A stretch of DNA of 19,400 nt. Origin: Blastococcus sp. CT_GayMR20 (GTDB lineage: Bacteria > Actinomycetota > Actinomycetes > Mycobacteriales > Geodermatophilaceae). Positions 6,753-14,172 of the stretch are shown in pieces; within the stretch, counting starts at the first letter, position 1, and every line of letters begins with the position of its first letter. The DNA lies in contig NZ_SPQM01000093.1 in NCBI RefSeq assembly GCF_004570345.1, positions 1 to 19,400 on the forward strand, read 5' to 3'. A program made the translations under genes and the position numbers. Below the pieces are notes generated by a model. It did no database searches and was not told the DNA's origin. It worked only from the letters and a program-made list of their open reading frames with translations.

Positions 6753-8396
6753 GTGCAGCACACCGACGTCCCCGTCTCGGAGCACCCGGGCGCGGGCCTC
6801 GTCCGCTTCCTCGAGACGATGCCGGCCGCCTTCTGCTTCCTGGACGCGGAGTGGCGGTTCGGCTACGTCAACGCCGAGGCGGAGCGCCTCATGGGACGCT
6901 CGCGGGCCGAGCTGGTCGGAGCGTCCCTGTGGGACACCTTCCCGCAGGTACGGGGCACCGTCTTCGAGTCCGCCTACCGGTCGGCGGCGGCCACGGGTCA
7001 TTCGCAGACGTTCGAGTCGTCGCTGCCCGGCGCCCGCGCGGGGTGGTACGAGATCCGGGTGTGGCCCGGTGCGGACGGGGTCGCGGTCTACGTCGTGGAC
7101 GTGACCGACCGGCGGGACGCCGACATGTCCGCCCGACTGGCCGGGGCCCGCGCCGCGCTGCTCGCACAGGTGAGCGCCGAGCTGGCCGGGCAGCTGGACA
7201 CCGAATCCGCGCTGGGCCGGCTCGCGCAGCTCGTCGTCCCCGTGCTCACCGACGGCTGCATCGTCACCCTCGTGGACCGGGACGGCCGCGCCCGCGACGT
7301 CGGGTCCTGGCACGTCGACCCGGCCCGCCGGTCGTTGATCCAGCGCTACACCGAGGTACGGCTGGTCACCCTGCCGGCCACGTCCCCCGTCGCGCAGGCG
7401 CTGCACACCGGGCTGCCCGCCACGGAGCCGGTGTCCGCCGTCCTGGGGCTCATGCCCCCCGGCCCGGCCAGGGACCTGCTCGAGCAACTGCGGCCGGCCA
7501 CGGCGGTGGTCCTGCCGCTGACCGCCGAGGCGCGCACGGTCGGCGTCCTCACCCTGTACCAGGACCCCGGTCGCACGGTGACCGAGGCGGACATGGACGC
7601 CGCCCGGCGGGTTGCCGCCGAGGCGGCGCGCGCGATCGCGCGGGTGCACCTGCAGAGCCAGCAGGCGAAGCTGGCCGAGGCCCTGCAGCGCAGCCTGCTG
7701 ACCGACCCCCCGGCGCTCGGGGGGACGGCGGTCGTCGCCCGCTACGTGCCCGCCGCGGAGGCGGCCCGGGTCGGCGGGGACTGGTACGACGCCTTCCTGC
7801 AGCGCGACGGTTCGCCGACGCTCGTCATCGGTGACGTGGTGGGGCACGACACGGCGGCGGCCGCGGCCATGGGGCAGCTGAGGGGGCTCCTCCGCGGCAT
7901 CGCCCACTTCAGCGGGGCCGGTCCCGCCGAGGTCCTGCGCGGGCTCGACGAGGCGATCGCGCAGATGCACACCGAGACCATGGCGACCGCGGCGGTCGCC
8001 CGGCTCGAGGAGGAGGACGGCGACGGCCGCACGCGGCTTCGCTGGGCCAACGCCGGCCACCCGCCGCCGATCGTCCTGCACCCGGACGGGACGGTGGCGA
8101 TCCTGGGCGGGCGGTACGGCGACCTCATGCTGGGGGTCGACCCCGCGGCCGACCGGCTGGAGTCGGTGGTCACGCTGCAGCCGGGGACGACGGTCCTGCT
8201 CTACACCGACGGCCTCGTCGAGCGGCACGAGCGCACGCTCGACGACGGGATGGCGCGTCTGGTGACCCAGCTCCGCCGGCTCGCGGGCCGGCCGCTGGAC
8301 GAGCTCTGCGACGCCCTGATCGAGGGGATGCTGCAGGGCACCCCCGAGGACGATGTCGCGCTGGTGGCAGTCCGCGTCGGCGGCAGGGCGGACTAA
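6753..8396 (+). CDS. PAS-GAF-PP2C (SpoIIE/RsbU-type) serine phosphatase, paralogue
   Basis: A 547-residue cytoplasmic protein with the same domain order as the divergent neighbour: PAS (about 14-120, AAFCFLDAEWRFGYVNAEAERLMGR is shared in pattern), GAF (about 135-298), PP2C-type phosphatase (about 308-543). Catalytic landmarks are GGDWYD (341-346), GDVVGHD (360-366), ANAGHP (432-437), YTDGLVE (484-490) and EDDVALV (532-538). The alanine-rich coiled coil between PAS and GAF in the neighbour is nearly absent here. The GTG at 6753 is preferred because GGGAG lies 6 nt upstream; an in-frame GTG at 6714 has a purine run 13 nt away. The RsbW-like gene follows after 79 nt on the same strand, pointing to a shared partner-switching role. 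The target is unknown. Confidence 0.9.
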   Translation: MQHTDVPVSEHPGAGLVRFLETMPAAFCFLDAEWRFGYVNAEAERLMGRSRAELVGASLWDTFPQVRGTVFESAYRSAAATGHSQTFESSLPGARAGWYEIRVWPGADGVAVYVVDVTDRRDADMSARLAGARAALLAQVSAELAGQLDTESALGRLAQLVVPVLTDGCIVTLVDRDGRARDVGSWHVDPARRSLIQRYTEVRLVTLPATSPVAQALHTGLPATEPVSAVLGLMPPGPARDLLEQLRPATAVVLPLTAEARTVGVLTLYQDPGRTVTEADMDAARRVAAEAARAIARVHLQSQQAKLAEALQRSLLTDPPALGGTAVVARYVPAAEAARVGGDWYDAFLQRDGSPTLVIGDVVGHDTAAAAAMGQLRGLLRGIAHFSGAGPAEVLRGLDEAIAQMHTETMATAAVARLEEEDGDGRTRLRWANAGHPPPIVLHPDGTVAILGGRYGDLMLGVDPAADRLESVVTLQPGTTVLLYTDGLVERHERTLDDGMARLVTQLRRLAGRPLDELCDALIEGMLQGTPEDDVALVAVRVGGRAD

Positions 8397-8419
8397 CTGG
8401 GCCGCCCGACGGTTGACGA

Positions 8420-8441
8420 TGCGGATCGGTGGGCATCCGCA
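8420..8441 (+). other. Small intercistronic hairpin
   Basis: TGCGGAT (8420-8426) and ATCCGCA (8435-8441) form a 7-bp stem with an 8-nt loop between the phosphatase gene and the RsbW-like gene. A TTGACG hexamer sits just before it (8413-8418), but I see no -10 at the right distance. It may modulate read-through or RNA processing; no function can be shown. Confidence 0.35.
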
Positions 8442-8475
8442 AGGCGTCGAGAGCACGGCGACCGGGGGAGAGGGC

Positions 8476-8976
8476 ATGGGGCGACTGGCATGGCCGTTGC
8501 GCCCGTTGCCGGACGGCCGGGGCGAGGTGTGGCGCTGGGACCTGGCCACGGTCGCCGAGCTGCCCGCTGCCCGGGCCGCTTTGCGCAGCCGGCTCGGTGG
8601 GGTCGGTCTCCCGCACGACGTGGAGGACACCGCGGGAGAGCGGCTCGTCCTGGCGTTCGACGAGCTGGCGTCCAACGCCCTGCGGCACGGCGAGGCGCCC
8701 GTCGTCGCGACGGTCGTCGCCGGCAGCGGCGGGTGGCTGCTGGACGTGAGCGACCGTGCGCCGGAGACCATGCCGTCGCCGGCCGTCGACCGCGACCCGG
8801 CGAAGGGCGGCATGGGCCTGCACCTCGTGGCCCGGCTGGCCGTCGCGCACGGCTGGTACGTCGACGGCGGCTGCAAGCACGTGTGGGCCTGCCTGCCGAC
8901 CGCGGTCGACCGGGAACCCGCGATGACACCGCGGTCCTCCGGAGCACACCGCGACCAGGTGCCGTCCCGCACGTGA
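8476..8976 (+). CDS. RsbW/SpoIIAB-like histidine-kinase-type ATPase (anti-sigma-factor type)
   Basis: A 166-residue protein with a single HATPase_c_2-type domain. The N box is ERLVLAFDELASNALRHG (55-72), the G1 region LLDVSDRAPE (88-97), and the G2 region KGGMGLHLVARLA (110-122), ending in KHVWACL (134-140). It has no phospho-accepting histidine domain, as in serine-kinase/anti-sigma proteins of the RsbW type. In such proteins the substrate is an STAS-domain antagonist; none is encoded in the window. The ATG at 8476 follows a strong GGGGGAGAGG ribosome site. The last 25 residues lie outside the domain and are encoded partly by one copy of a 20-bp direct repeat whose other copy contains the stop codon. 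Downstream is a strong terminator. Confidence 0.88.
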   Translation: MGRLAWPLRPLPDGRGEVWRWDLATVAELPAARAALRSRLGGVGLPHDVEDTAGERLVLAFDELASNALRHGEAPVVATVVAGSGGWLLDVSDRAPETMPSPAVDRDPAKGGMGLHLVARLAVAHGWYVDGGCKHVWACLPTAVDREPAMTPRSSGAHRDQVPSRT

Positions 8977-8993
8977 CACAGCGGTCCTCCGGA
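8924..8993 (+). repeat. Direct repeat TGACAC-M-GCGGTCCTCCGGA, two copies 50 bp apart
   Basis: Copies at 8924-8943 and 8974-8993 match at 19 of 20 positions. In the second copy the leading TGA is the stop codon of the RsbW-like gene. In the first copy the same TGA is out of frame. Confidence 0.7.
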
Positions 8994-9025
8994 CCGCGCC
9001 CCACCGTCGACCCCGTGACGCCGAG

Positions 9026-9069
9026 ACGCCGAGACCCCCACTGCCTCGCGGCAGTGGGGGTCTCGGCGT
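9026..9069. terminator. Perfect 20-bp hairpin terminator between convergent genes
   Basis: The arm 9026-9045 is the exact reverse complement of 9050-9069, with a 4-nt loop TCGC. It lies between the stop of the RsbW-like gene (8976) and the stop of the chemotaxis operon (9081), so it can serve both strands. There is no long T-tract, as is common in actinobacteria. Confidence 0.88.
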
Positions 9070-9080
9070 GATGTCAAACC

Positions 9081-9569
9081 CTACGGGAGGACGAGGGAGA
9101 GCGCGCCCTTTCCGTATCCGGGGACCTCGAGGGCGAGGTCGATCCGGTTGAAGTTGGCGAGCATGCCCTCGATGTCCCCGGGGAGGTCCTCCCCAGGGGC
9201 GTAGAGCTTGTGCAGCTTCGAGTGCGGGGCGCCCGGGGTGTTGAGCAGTGCCGACAGCACGTTCACGACCTCGTGCAGCGCCTCGACCATCATCGCGCTC
9301 AGCTCGCGGTCCTCCTCGACGGCGTCCTGCGCCCCCCCGGGCGGCAGCAGGGCCAGCGCGGCACCGGTGTAGGCCGACGCGCCCAGGTCCATGACGCAGA
9401 GGGCGTTGACGGCCAGGTGCGGGTCGACGTAGACGGCGACGGACACCGGCTCGTCGAGGGTGGGCGTGACCGGGGCACCCGGGTTCACGGCGACCGGCTT
9501 GCCCACCAGTCCGGTGAGCATGTCGCGCACGTCCTTGGCGGCGGGCAGCTCGACGGTTCCGGTGGTCAT
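9081..9569 (-). CDS. Uncharacterised last gene of the cheB operon, possible CheX-like protein
   Basis: A 162-residue soluble protein that I do not recognise as a named family. It contains AMMVEALHEVVNVLSALLN at about 92-110, whose E-x-x-N spacing (E100, N103) followed by a small helix resembles the catalytic helix of CheC/CheX phosphatases (compare GEIANVVGGNVK in the CheX two genes upstream). The end, DLALEVPGYGKGALSLVLP, is beta-rich. Its ATG overlaps the TGA of cheY by four bases (ATGA), so it is translationally coupled and belongs to the che operon. A role in CheY-P hydrolysis or in binding the preceding CheY is inference; it may instead be a degenerate, non-catalytic member. Confidence 0.82.
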   Translation of the reverse strand: MTTGTVELPAAKDVRDMLTGLVGKPVAVNPGAPVTPTLDEPVSVAVYVDPHLAVNALCVMDLGASAYTGAALALLPPGGAQDAVEEDRELSAMMVEALHEVVNVLSALLNTPGAPHSKLHKLYAPGEDLPGDIEGMLANFNRIDLALEVPGYGKGALSLVLP

Positions 9570-9928
9570 GAGATGACCCCGTCCAGGTGCTCCTTGAACG
9601 TGTCCTCGGTGAACGGCTTCGCGATGAGGAACAGGGCGCCGGCGTCGGCGGCCTTGGCCCGCATCTCCGCCGAGCCCTCGGAGGTCACGAACCCGAACGG
9701 CACCGCCGAACCGGACGAGCGGAGCGCCTGGAGGCACTCGATGCCCGTCATGTTCGGCATGTTCCAGTCGGAGAGCACGAGGTCGGGGTTCTCGGACGTC
9801 ACCTTGGACAGCGCGTCGGCGCCGTCCTCGGCCTCCACGATGTCGTGGTCGTCGTAGCCGGCCTGGCGCAGCGTGCGGATGACGATCTGCCGCATGACAC
9901 GGCTGTCGTCGGCGACCAGGATCTTCAC
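9566..9928 (-). CDS. cheY: CheY-type single-domain response regulator (second copy)
   Basis: A 120-residue receiver domain alone. Acidic pocket D7-D8, phospho-acceptor D54 (in LSDWNMPNMTG), T82 and K104 (AKPFT) are all present, so it should be phosphorylated by CheA. It shares DWNMP and KPFT with the other CheY here. The GTG at 9928 is chosen because GAGG lies 7 nt upstream; the GTG at 9934 would have the ribosome site directly against it. It starts 2 nt after the cheX stop and overlaps the next gene by ATGA. Sandwiched between cheX and a possible CheX-like gene, it may be the main motor-binding CheY or a phosphate sink; the sequence alone does not decide. Confidence 0.93.
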   Translation of the reverse strand: MKILVADDSRVMRQIVIRTLRQAGYDDHDIVEAEDGADALSKVTSENPDLVLSDWNMPNMTGIECLQALRSSGSAVPFGFVTSEGSAEMRAKAADAGALFLIAKPFTEDTFKEHLDGVIS

Positions 9929-9930
9929 TG

Positions 9931-10476
9931 TCACACCTCGTTCTTGTGCTGGTTGTGCGGGGGGTGGGGCACCGGCAGCGGCGGCAGAGCGCCCTGCACG
10001 GAGATGGTGAGCGGCTCGCCGCGCCACAGGACGTCCACGCGGCAGACGTCCTCGGGGTTGCGCACCGCGGGGGCGTCCCCGACATCGGGAAGGCTGAGTC
10101 CGGAGGGGCCGGGCAGGGCGGCCTTCACATTGCCGCCCACCACGTTGGCGATCTCGCCGAAGGCGTCGGCGACGTCCTCGTGCTCGAGGAGTTCCGGCGC
10201 GGTGTCGCCGAGCAGCGCCCGGGTGAGCTCCGCGGCGGTCTGCCGGCCGGTGGTGAGGACGACGCTGCCGGTCCACGGGCCGACGACGTCGACCCAGCTG
10301 GACACGACGTCGGCGGGCAGCTCGCCCGGGATCGGCAGGAGGTATTCGTCCTCGCCGACCAGCGCGATCCACGCGTCCTCGGCGATCGACTGGATCGTCG
10401 GCTCGTCGATCAGCTCGGTGATGACCGGGCGGACCTCGCCGGAGCGGCGGCGCTCGCCGGTGTCCGTCGTGCTCAC
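9931..10476 (-). CDS. cheX: CheX-family CheY-P phosphatase
   Basis: A 181-residue protein. The helix DAFGEIANVVGGNVKAAL (104-121) carries the E-x-x-N pair (E108, N111) and the G-G-N/K continuation of CheX proteins, which hydrolyse the aspartyl phosphate of CheY. The rest is the alternating strand pattern of the CheC/CheX/FliY fold, with GSVVLTTGRQTAAELTRALL before the helix and VDVLWRGEPLTISVQG after it. Only one E-x-x-N site is seen, as usual for CheX (CheC has two). The C-terminal tail is histidine- and proline-rich (PHPPHNQHK). The GTG at 10476 overlaps the upstream cheY stop (GTGA) and has AGGAGGT 6 nt before it. Confidence 0.85.
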   Translation of the reverse strand: MSTTDTGERRRSGEVRPVITELIDEPTIQSIAEDAWIALVGEDEYLLPIPGELPADVVSSWVDVVGPWTGSVVLTTGRQTAAELTRALLGDTAPELLEHEDVADAFGEIANVVGGNVKAALPGPSGLSLPDVGDAPAVRNPEDVCRVDVLWRGEPLTISVQGALPPLPVPHPPHNQHKNEV

Positions 10477-10856
10477 AGGGCAACCTCCTGCGGGAGCAGG
10501 CCGAGCAGCGCGAGCTTGTCGCGGATCGCGTCGGCGGTGAACGGCTTGATCACGTACTCGTGGGCGCCTGCGGCCAGGGCGCGCACGATCTGGGTGTGCT
10601 CGCTCTCGGAGGTGACCATCATGATCGTCACGCTCCGCCAGGCGGGGTTCGCGCGGACGGCGGAGACGAACTGCAGTCCGTCCATCACCGGCATGTTCCA
10701 GTCGACGCAGACCAGGTCGGGGACCCAGCCCGTCTCGAGGACGTCGAGGCCCTCGCGACCGTGACCGGCCGGCTGTACCTCGTACCCGAGACCCTCGAGG
10801 ATCCCGGAGACGATCCGGCGCATGGCGCGGGAATCGTCGATCACCAGAGCACGCAC
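10473..10856 (-). CDS. cheY: CheY-type single-domain response regulator (first copy)
   Basis: A 127-residue receiver domain. D7-D8, phospho-acceptor D52 (CVDWNMPVMDG), T82 (VTSESE) and K104 (IKPFT) are all in place. No output domain follows, so it acts by protein contact, at the flagellar motor or as a competitor of the other CheY for CheA phosphate. The GTG at 10856 is chosen because AAGGGGG lies about 8 nt upstream. It follows cheR by 2 nt and overlaps cheX by 4 nt (GTGA). The two CheY proteins differ at many positions, so this is not a recent duplicate. Confidence 0.93.
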   Translation of the reverse strand: MRALVIDDSRAMRRIVSGILEGLGYEVQPAGHGREGLDVLETGWVPDLVCVDWNMPVMDGLQFVSAVRANPAWRSVTIMMVTSESEHTQIVRALAAGAHEYVIKPFTADAIRDKLALLGLLPQEVAL

Positions 10857-10858
10857 GT

Positions 10859-11683
10859 TCAGGCCCCCTTCAGTGGGCGATAGGCGGAGCTGCGGCCGAC
10901 GACGACCCGCTCCCATGAGTCGTCGACCCCGAGCGTCGTCTCTGCCGCACCGAGGAAGAGCCAGCCGTCGGGCCGCATCAGTTCGCGGACCCGGCGGAGG
11001 ATGACCTGCTTGGTGGGCAGGTCGAAGTAGATCAGCACGTTGCGCAGGTAGACCACGTCGAACGGACCCATCCGCGGCAACGGTGCCGCGAGGTTGCACT
11101 CCGAGGCCGTGACCATCCGGCGCAGGGGCGCCGCGACCTCCCACTCGGTGCCCGCCCGCGTGAAGTGCCGGACGAGCATGGGGGCCGGCAGACCGCGGTT
11201 GACCTCGAGCTGGCTGAACCGGCCCGCGCGGGTCCGCTCGACCATCTCGCGCGACAGGTCCGTCGCGGTGATGGCGACGCGGGTCGACGCGTTGGGCAGG
11301 GAGTCCTCGAGGAGCATCGCGATCGTGTACGGCTCCTGCCCGCTGGAGCAGGCGGCCGACCAGATCTGCAGGCGCTCGTTCGGCCCGCGCGCGGCGAGCA
11401 GGTCCGGCATGACGGTGGAGGTCAGCGCGGTGAACGGGTCGCCGTCGCGGAACCAGGACGTCTCGTTCGTGGTGAGGGCCTCGACGATGGCACGGGTGTT
11501 GTCGGCGTCGGGCCGGGACCGCACCGACTCCACGAACTGGGAGACGTCGGTGATGCCCAGCTTCCGGGCGATCGGCAGCAGCCGCGCCTCCACGAGGTAC
11601 TCCTTGCCCGGCTGGAGCACGATCGCGCTCTCCTTGTGCACGAGCGCGCGGACCCAGTCGAAGCTGGTGGCGGTGAGCGTCAT
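10859..11683 (-). CDS. cheR: Chemotaxis receptor methyltransferase CheR
   Basis: A 274-residue enzyme that methylates receptor glutamates using S-adenosylmethionine. The N-terminal helical domain (about 1-75) ends in TTNETSWFRD (71-80), a strong family signature. The SAM-binding loop is IWSAACSSGQEPYTIAM (107-123), followed by ITATDLS (138-144), and the C-terminal motif is YLRNVLIYFD (212-221). Length is normal for the family. The ATG at 11683 overlaps the cheB stop (ATGA) and has GGAGGAG just upstream. It acts with CheB on the receptor encoded at 14242-15933. Confidence 0.96.
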   Translation of the reverse strand: MTLTATSFDWVRALVHKESAIVLQPGKEYLVEARLLPIARKLGITDVSQFVESVRSRPDADNTRAIVEALTTNETSWFRDGDPFTALTSTVMPDLLAARGPNERLQIWSAACSSGQEPYTIAMLLEDSLPNASTRVAITATDLSREMVERTRAGRFSQLEVNRGLPAPMLVRHFTRAGTEWEVAAPLRRMVTASECNLAAPLPRMGPFDVVYLRNVLIYFDLPTKQVILRRVRELMRPDGWLFLGAAETTLGVDDSWERVVVGRSSAYRPLKGA

Positions 11684-12771
11684 CGGACTCCTCCGGCGAG
11701 AACGGTGCCGGTCAGGACGCCGGACAGGTGGCGGGTGATGGCTTCCGGGATGCGGTCCAGCGGCAGGATCTCGTCGGCGAGGCCGGCCTGGCTGATGGCG
11801 CCGGGCATGCCCCAGACGACGGAGCTGGCCTGGTCCTGGACGATCACGGTGCCGCCGGCGGCGCGGATCTCGCCGGCGCCGTTGCGGCCGTCGGATCCCA
11901 TGCCGGTCAGGACGACCGCGAGCACGGCACCGTCGTAGGCGGTGACCGCCGAGCGGAACAGCGGGTCGACGGCGGGCCGGCAGAAGTTCTCGGGCGGCCC
12001 CTGGGTGAGGCCGGTGTGCAGTCCCCGCGCGTCGCCCCGGACCACCAGGTGGTGGTCGCCGGGTGCGAGGTGCACGGTGCCGGGCAGCAGGGGGCTGCCG
12101 TCGGCGGCCTCGACGACGCGCAGCGGGCTGAGCCGGTCGAGCCGCTGGGCGAACTGACGGGTGAAGACCGGCGGCATGTGCTGGACGAGCAGGACGGGCA
12201 CCGGCAGCGACGCCGGGAGCTGGGGGAGCACCTTGACCAGCGCCTCGGGTCCACCGGTGGAGGAGCCGATCACCAGGACGGCGGGCTTCTTCCCGGGGCC
12301 GGTGCGCTTGGCCGGCTGCCGCGGCGGGGGGATCGGCGCGGCGGCACGCGCGGGCGTGACGGGACGGCCGGTCAGCGCCTTGATCTTGGGGATCAGCTGC
12401 TCGCGGACGCTCTCCATCGACTGGCCGACGCTGCCGACGTTGGCCGGCTTGGTGACGTACTCGTTGGCGCCGGCCGACAGAGCGTCCAGCGTCGCCGACG
12501 CGCCGCGCTCGGTGAGCGTGCTGAACATGATGATCGGGACACGGCTGCGCCCGGCACGGATGGCCCGCACGGCCTCGATGCCGTTCATCTCCGGCATCTC
12601 GATGTCCATGGTGACCAGGTCGGGCTTGAGCTGGTCGAGCTTGGCGACGGCGATCCTGCCGTTCACGGCGGTACCCACGACCTCGATGTCGGGGTCCGCG
12701 GACAGCACGTCGGTCACGATCTTGCGGACGACGACGGAATCGTCGACGACCATCACCCGGATCGGGTTCAC
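11680..12771 (-). CDS. cheB: Chemotaxis response regulator protein-glutamate methylesterase CheB
   Basis: A 363-residue protein. The receiver domain (about 4-122) has D10-D11, phospho-acceptor D56 (TMDIEMPEMNG), T87 region and K108 (TKPAN). A proline/alanine/lysine linker (135-163) leads to the methylesterase domain with the catalytic triad S171 (GSSTGG), H198 (VQHMPP) and D294 (GMGSDG). It removes methyl groups from, and may deamidate, receptor glutamines when phosphorylated by CheA. The GTG at 12771 is preceded by AGGAGGA 5 nt away. It is the first gene of a six-gene operon, driven by a sigma-28-like promoter at 12824-12850, with a hairpin in its short leader. Confidence 0.96.
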   Translation of the reverse strand: MNPIRVMVVDDSVVVRKIVTDVLSADPDIEVVGTAVNGRIAVAKLDQLKPDLVTMDIEMPEMNGIEAVRAIRAGRSRVPIIMFSTLTERGASATLDALSAGANEYVTKPANVGSVGQSMESVREQLIPKIKALTGRPVTPARAAAPIPPPRQPAKRTGPGKKPAVLVIGSSTGGPEALVKVLPQLPASLPVPVLLVQHMPPVFTRQFAQRLDRLSPLRVVEAADGSPLLPGTVHLAPGDHHLVVRGDARGLHTGLTQGPPENFCRPAVDPLFRSAVTAYDGAVLAVVLTGMGSDGRNGAGEIRAAGGTVIVQDQASSVVWGMPGAISQAGLADEILPLDRIPEAITRHLSGVLTGTVLAGGVR

Positions 12772-12790
12772 GCGTGTCCTCCTGCATTCC

Positions 12791-12810
12791 CTGCCGGGTC
12801 GGCCCGGCAG
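12791..12810 (-). other. 5' leader hairpin of the cheB operon mRNA
   Basis: CTGCCGGG (12791-12798), loop TCGG, CCCGGCAG (12803-12810): 8 bp, perfect. It begins 13 nt after the -10 element and ends 19 nt before the cheB start codon. The position matches hairpins in the cheA and mcp leaders. Confidence 0.6.
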
Positions 12811-12823
12811 GCTGTTCATTCCT

Positions 12824-12850
12824 CTATCGGCATCCGCACCCCACCCTTGA
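12824..12850 (-). promoter_or_regulatory. Sigma-28 (FliA/WhiG-type) promoter of the cheB operon
   Basis: Minus strand: TCAAGGGT (12843-12850), exactly 11 nt, GCCGATAG (12824-12831). Against the sigma-28 consensus TAAAGTTT-N11-GCCGATAA this matches 5 of 8 and 7 of 8. The predicted start is near 12817, giving a leader of about 45 nt. Flagellar/chemotaxis control by this sigma class is established in other motile bacteria; here it is inferred from the match. Confidence 0.68.
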
Positions 12851-13197
12851 GCGGGGGGCGTGGCCCGACGGCGGCGGCGTCGAGCCGGACCGCAGAAACG
12901 TTGTCGCAGGAACTGTCGGGCCTCCCGGGCCATTACTGGAACAGGTCGGGCACAACCGTTACAAAATGGTCCGGCGACCGGCATCAGGGAAATCGGGAAA
13001 ACGTTTCGCGTATTTGTCGACACGGCCGGGAAGGCCATTCCGGGCGACCGCCGGAATCGGCATCGACGAGCGGCTGACGTGGGCCGATGCATCCGCCGCG
13101 AGACGAGCGAGCCCGACGGTCGGCGGTCAGCGACGACGGAAGAGCCGCCGGGGGAGCAGATGACCGGCGGTCGGTCCGGTCGGTGAGTCCGGGGCGG
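12851..13197. other. 347-bp region without a convincing gene
   Basis: This gap lies between the unknown 298-residue gene and the cheB promoter. It contains a patch noticeably richer in A and T (about 12955-13020, with runs such as TACAAAATGG and GGGAAAACGTTT) than anything else in the window. It also holds a 7-bp hairpin ATTCCGG-N7-CCGGAAT (13037-13057) that could end the upstream transcript. A weak second sigma-28-like match (CAAATACG-N11-CCCGATTT, 12990-13016, minus) is present but poor. Open frames crossing it lack ribosome sites and family content. It may hold an upstream regulator site or a small RNA; I cannot show either. Confidence 0.5.
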
Positions 13198-14094
13198 TCA
13201 GCGGCTGCCGGTGACCCGCAGCCACGGAGCGCGCAGCACCGCGAGCGAACCCTCGTCCAGCAGGTCGGCCATCGCCGTCCCCTGGACGACGCCCGCGAGG
13301 GCGTTCCAGGTGCCGGAGGCACCGTCGGCGATGCCGAAGCCGCCGTCGAGGAAGGCCTGGACCGCGTGCAGCTGGGAGGCGGCGAGGGCGCGGGTGCGCC
13401 CCGAGACGTGCGCGGCCCACGAGGCCTCGTGCATGGCGGCCGCCCACGGGCGGTGGTCGGCGCGGCCCTCGTCGACGGCCGCGCGCCACTGGTCGCGGCC
13501 GCTGTCGTCCAGCGCCCGGACGGCGTCCAGCAGCCCGGCCACGTCGCCGCCGGCGGCCCCGAGGTCGGCACCGACCGGCAGGGGCGTCACCGCACCGCGG
13601 TCGAGCACGCGGTCGAACGGCCCGGTGAGCTCACGCCGGACCAGCGGAGGGAGGACGCCCGCGGCCCAGTGCCCGATCGCGGCGTCGGACAGCACGTCGG
13701 CGGCCCGCGCCAGGTCGCCGGGGTCGAGCGCAGCCGCGGCGGCGTGCTCGGGTCCGAGGACGTCGTCCCGCAGCAGTCGCTCGAGAGTGGGGGCGTCGCC
13801 GATGGTGCCGCGCTCCAGCTGCTCCACCAGGACGGCGGCGCGGTCGCCGGCGGCGGCCGCGTCGCGCACGTGGGGCACCCCGGCGGCCATCTCGCGGGCC
13901 CGGCGGGACCGGACGGCGAGGACCCCGCGCTGCTCCCGGTCGAGACCGTGGCCCGCATGCGCCGCGGCGACCTCGGTCAGACCGGCGCCGTCGGCTCCCA
14001 GGCCGGCCAGCAGGACCCCGGCGACCGCACGCCCGGCGGGCAGCCGGACGAGGTCGAACCCGAGGGTCGCGGCACTGACCAGGGAGTAGGGCAC
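13198..14094 (-). CDS. Hypothetical 298-residue protein within the che locus
   Basis: I do not recognise a family. The protein is alanine- and leucine-rich and mostly helical in appearance, with no signal peptide and no obvious membrane helix. Its N-terminal third (PYSLVSAATLGFDLVRLPAGRA) is followed by acidic/basic helical segments (LVEQLERG, LERLLRDDVLGPEHA). The C-terminal part has HEASWAAHVSGRTRALAASQ and DGASGTWNALAGVVQGTAMADLL. Codon use is like its neighbours: third positions are nearly all G or C in this frame. The GTG at 14094 is chosen because GGAGG lies 7 nt upstream; earlier in-frame starts (14151 and an ATG near 14124) lack a ribosome site. It lies between the receptor gene and the cheB operon on the same strand, which suggests, but does not prove, a role in chemotaxis. 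Confidence 0.75.
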   Translation of the reverse strand: MPYSLVSAATLGFDLVRLPAGRAVAGVLLAGLGADGAGLTEVAAAHAGHGLDREQRGVLAVRSRRAREMAAGVPHVRDAAAAGDRAAVLVEQLERGTIGDAPTLERLLRDDVLGPEHAAAAALDPGDLARAADVLSDAAIGHWAAGVLPPLVRRELTGPFDRVLDRGAVTPLPVGADLGAAGGDVAGLLDAVRALDDSGRDQWRAAVDEGRADHRPWAAAMHEASWAAHVSGRTRALAASQLHAVQAFLDGGFGIADGASGTWNALAGVVQGTAMADLLDEGSLAVLRAPWLRVTGSR

Positions 14095-14172
14095 GGTCTC
14101 GCCTCCAGAGGTGGGTCGCACCATGCTGACGGCGAAACCCCCGGCCCGCACCCCAACCGACTGCGACCGTCA

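Noticed and set aside
12990..13016. Second sigma-28 promoter upstream of cheB
   Set aside because: CAAATACG-N11-CCCGATTT matches the consensus poorly (3 of 8 and 5 of 8), and no leader hairpin follows at the 12-13 nt distance found for the other three.
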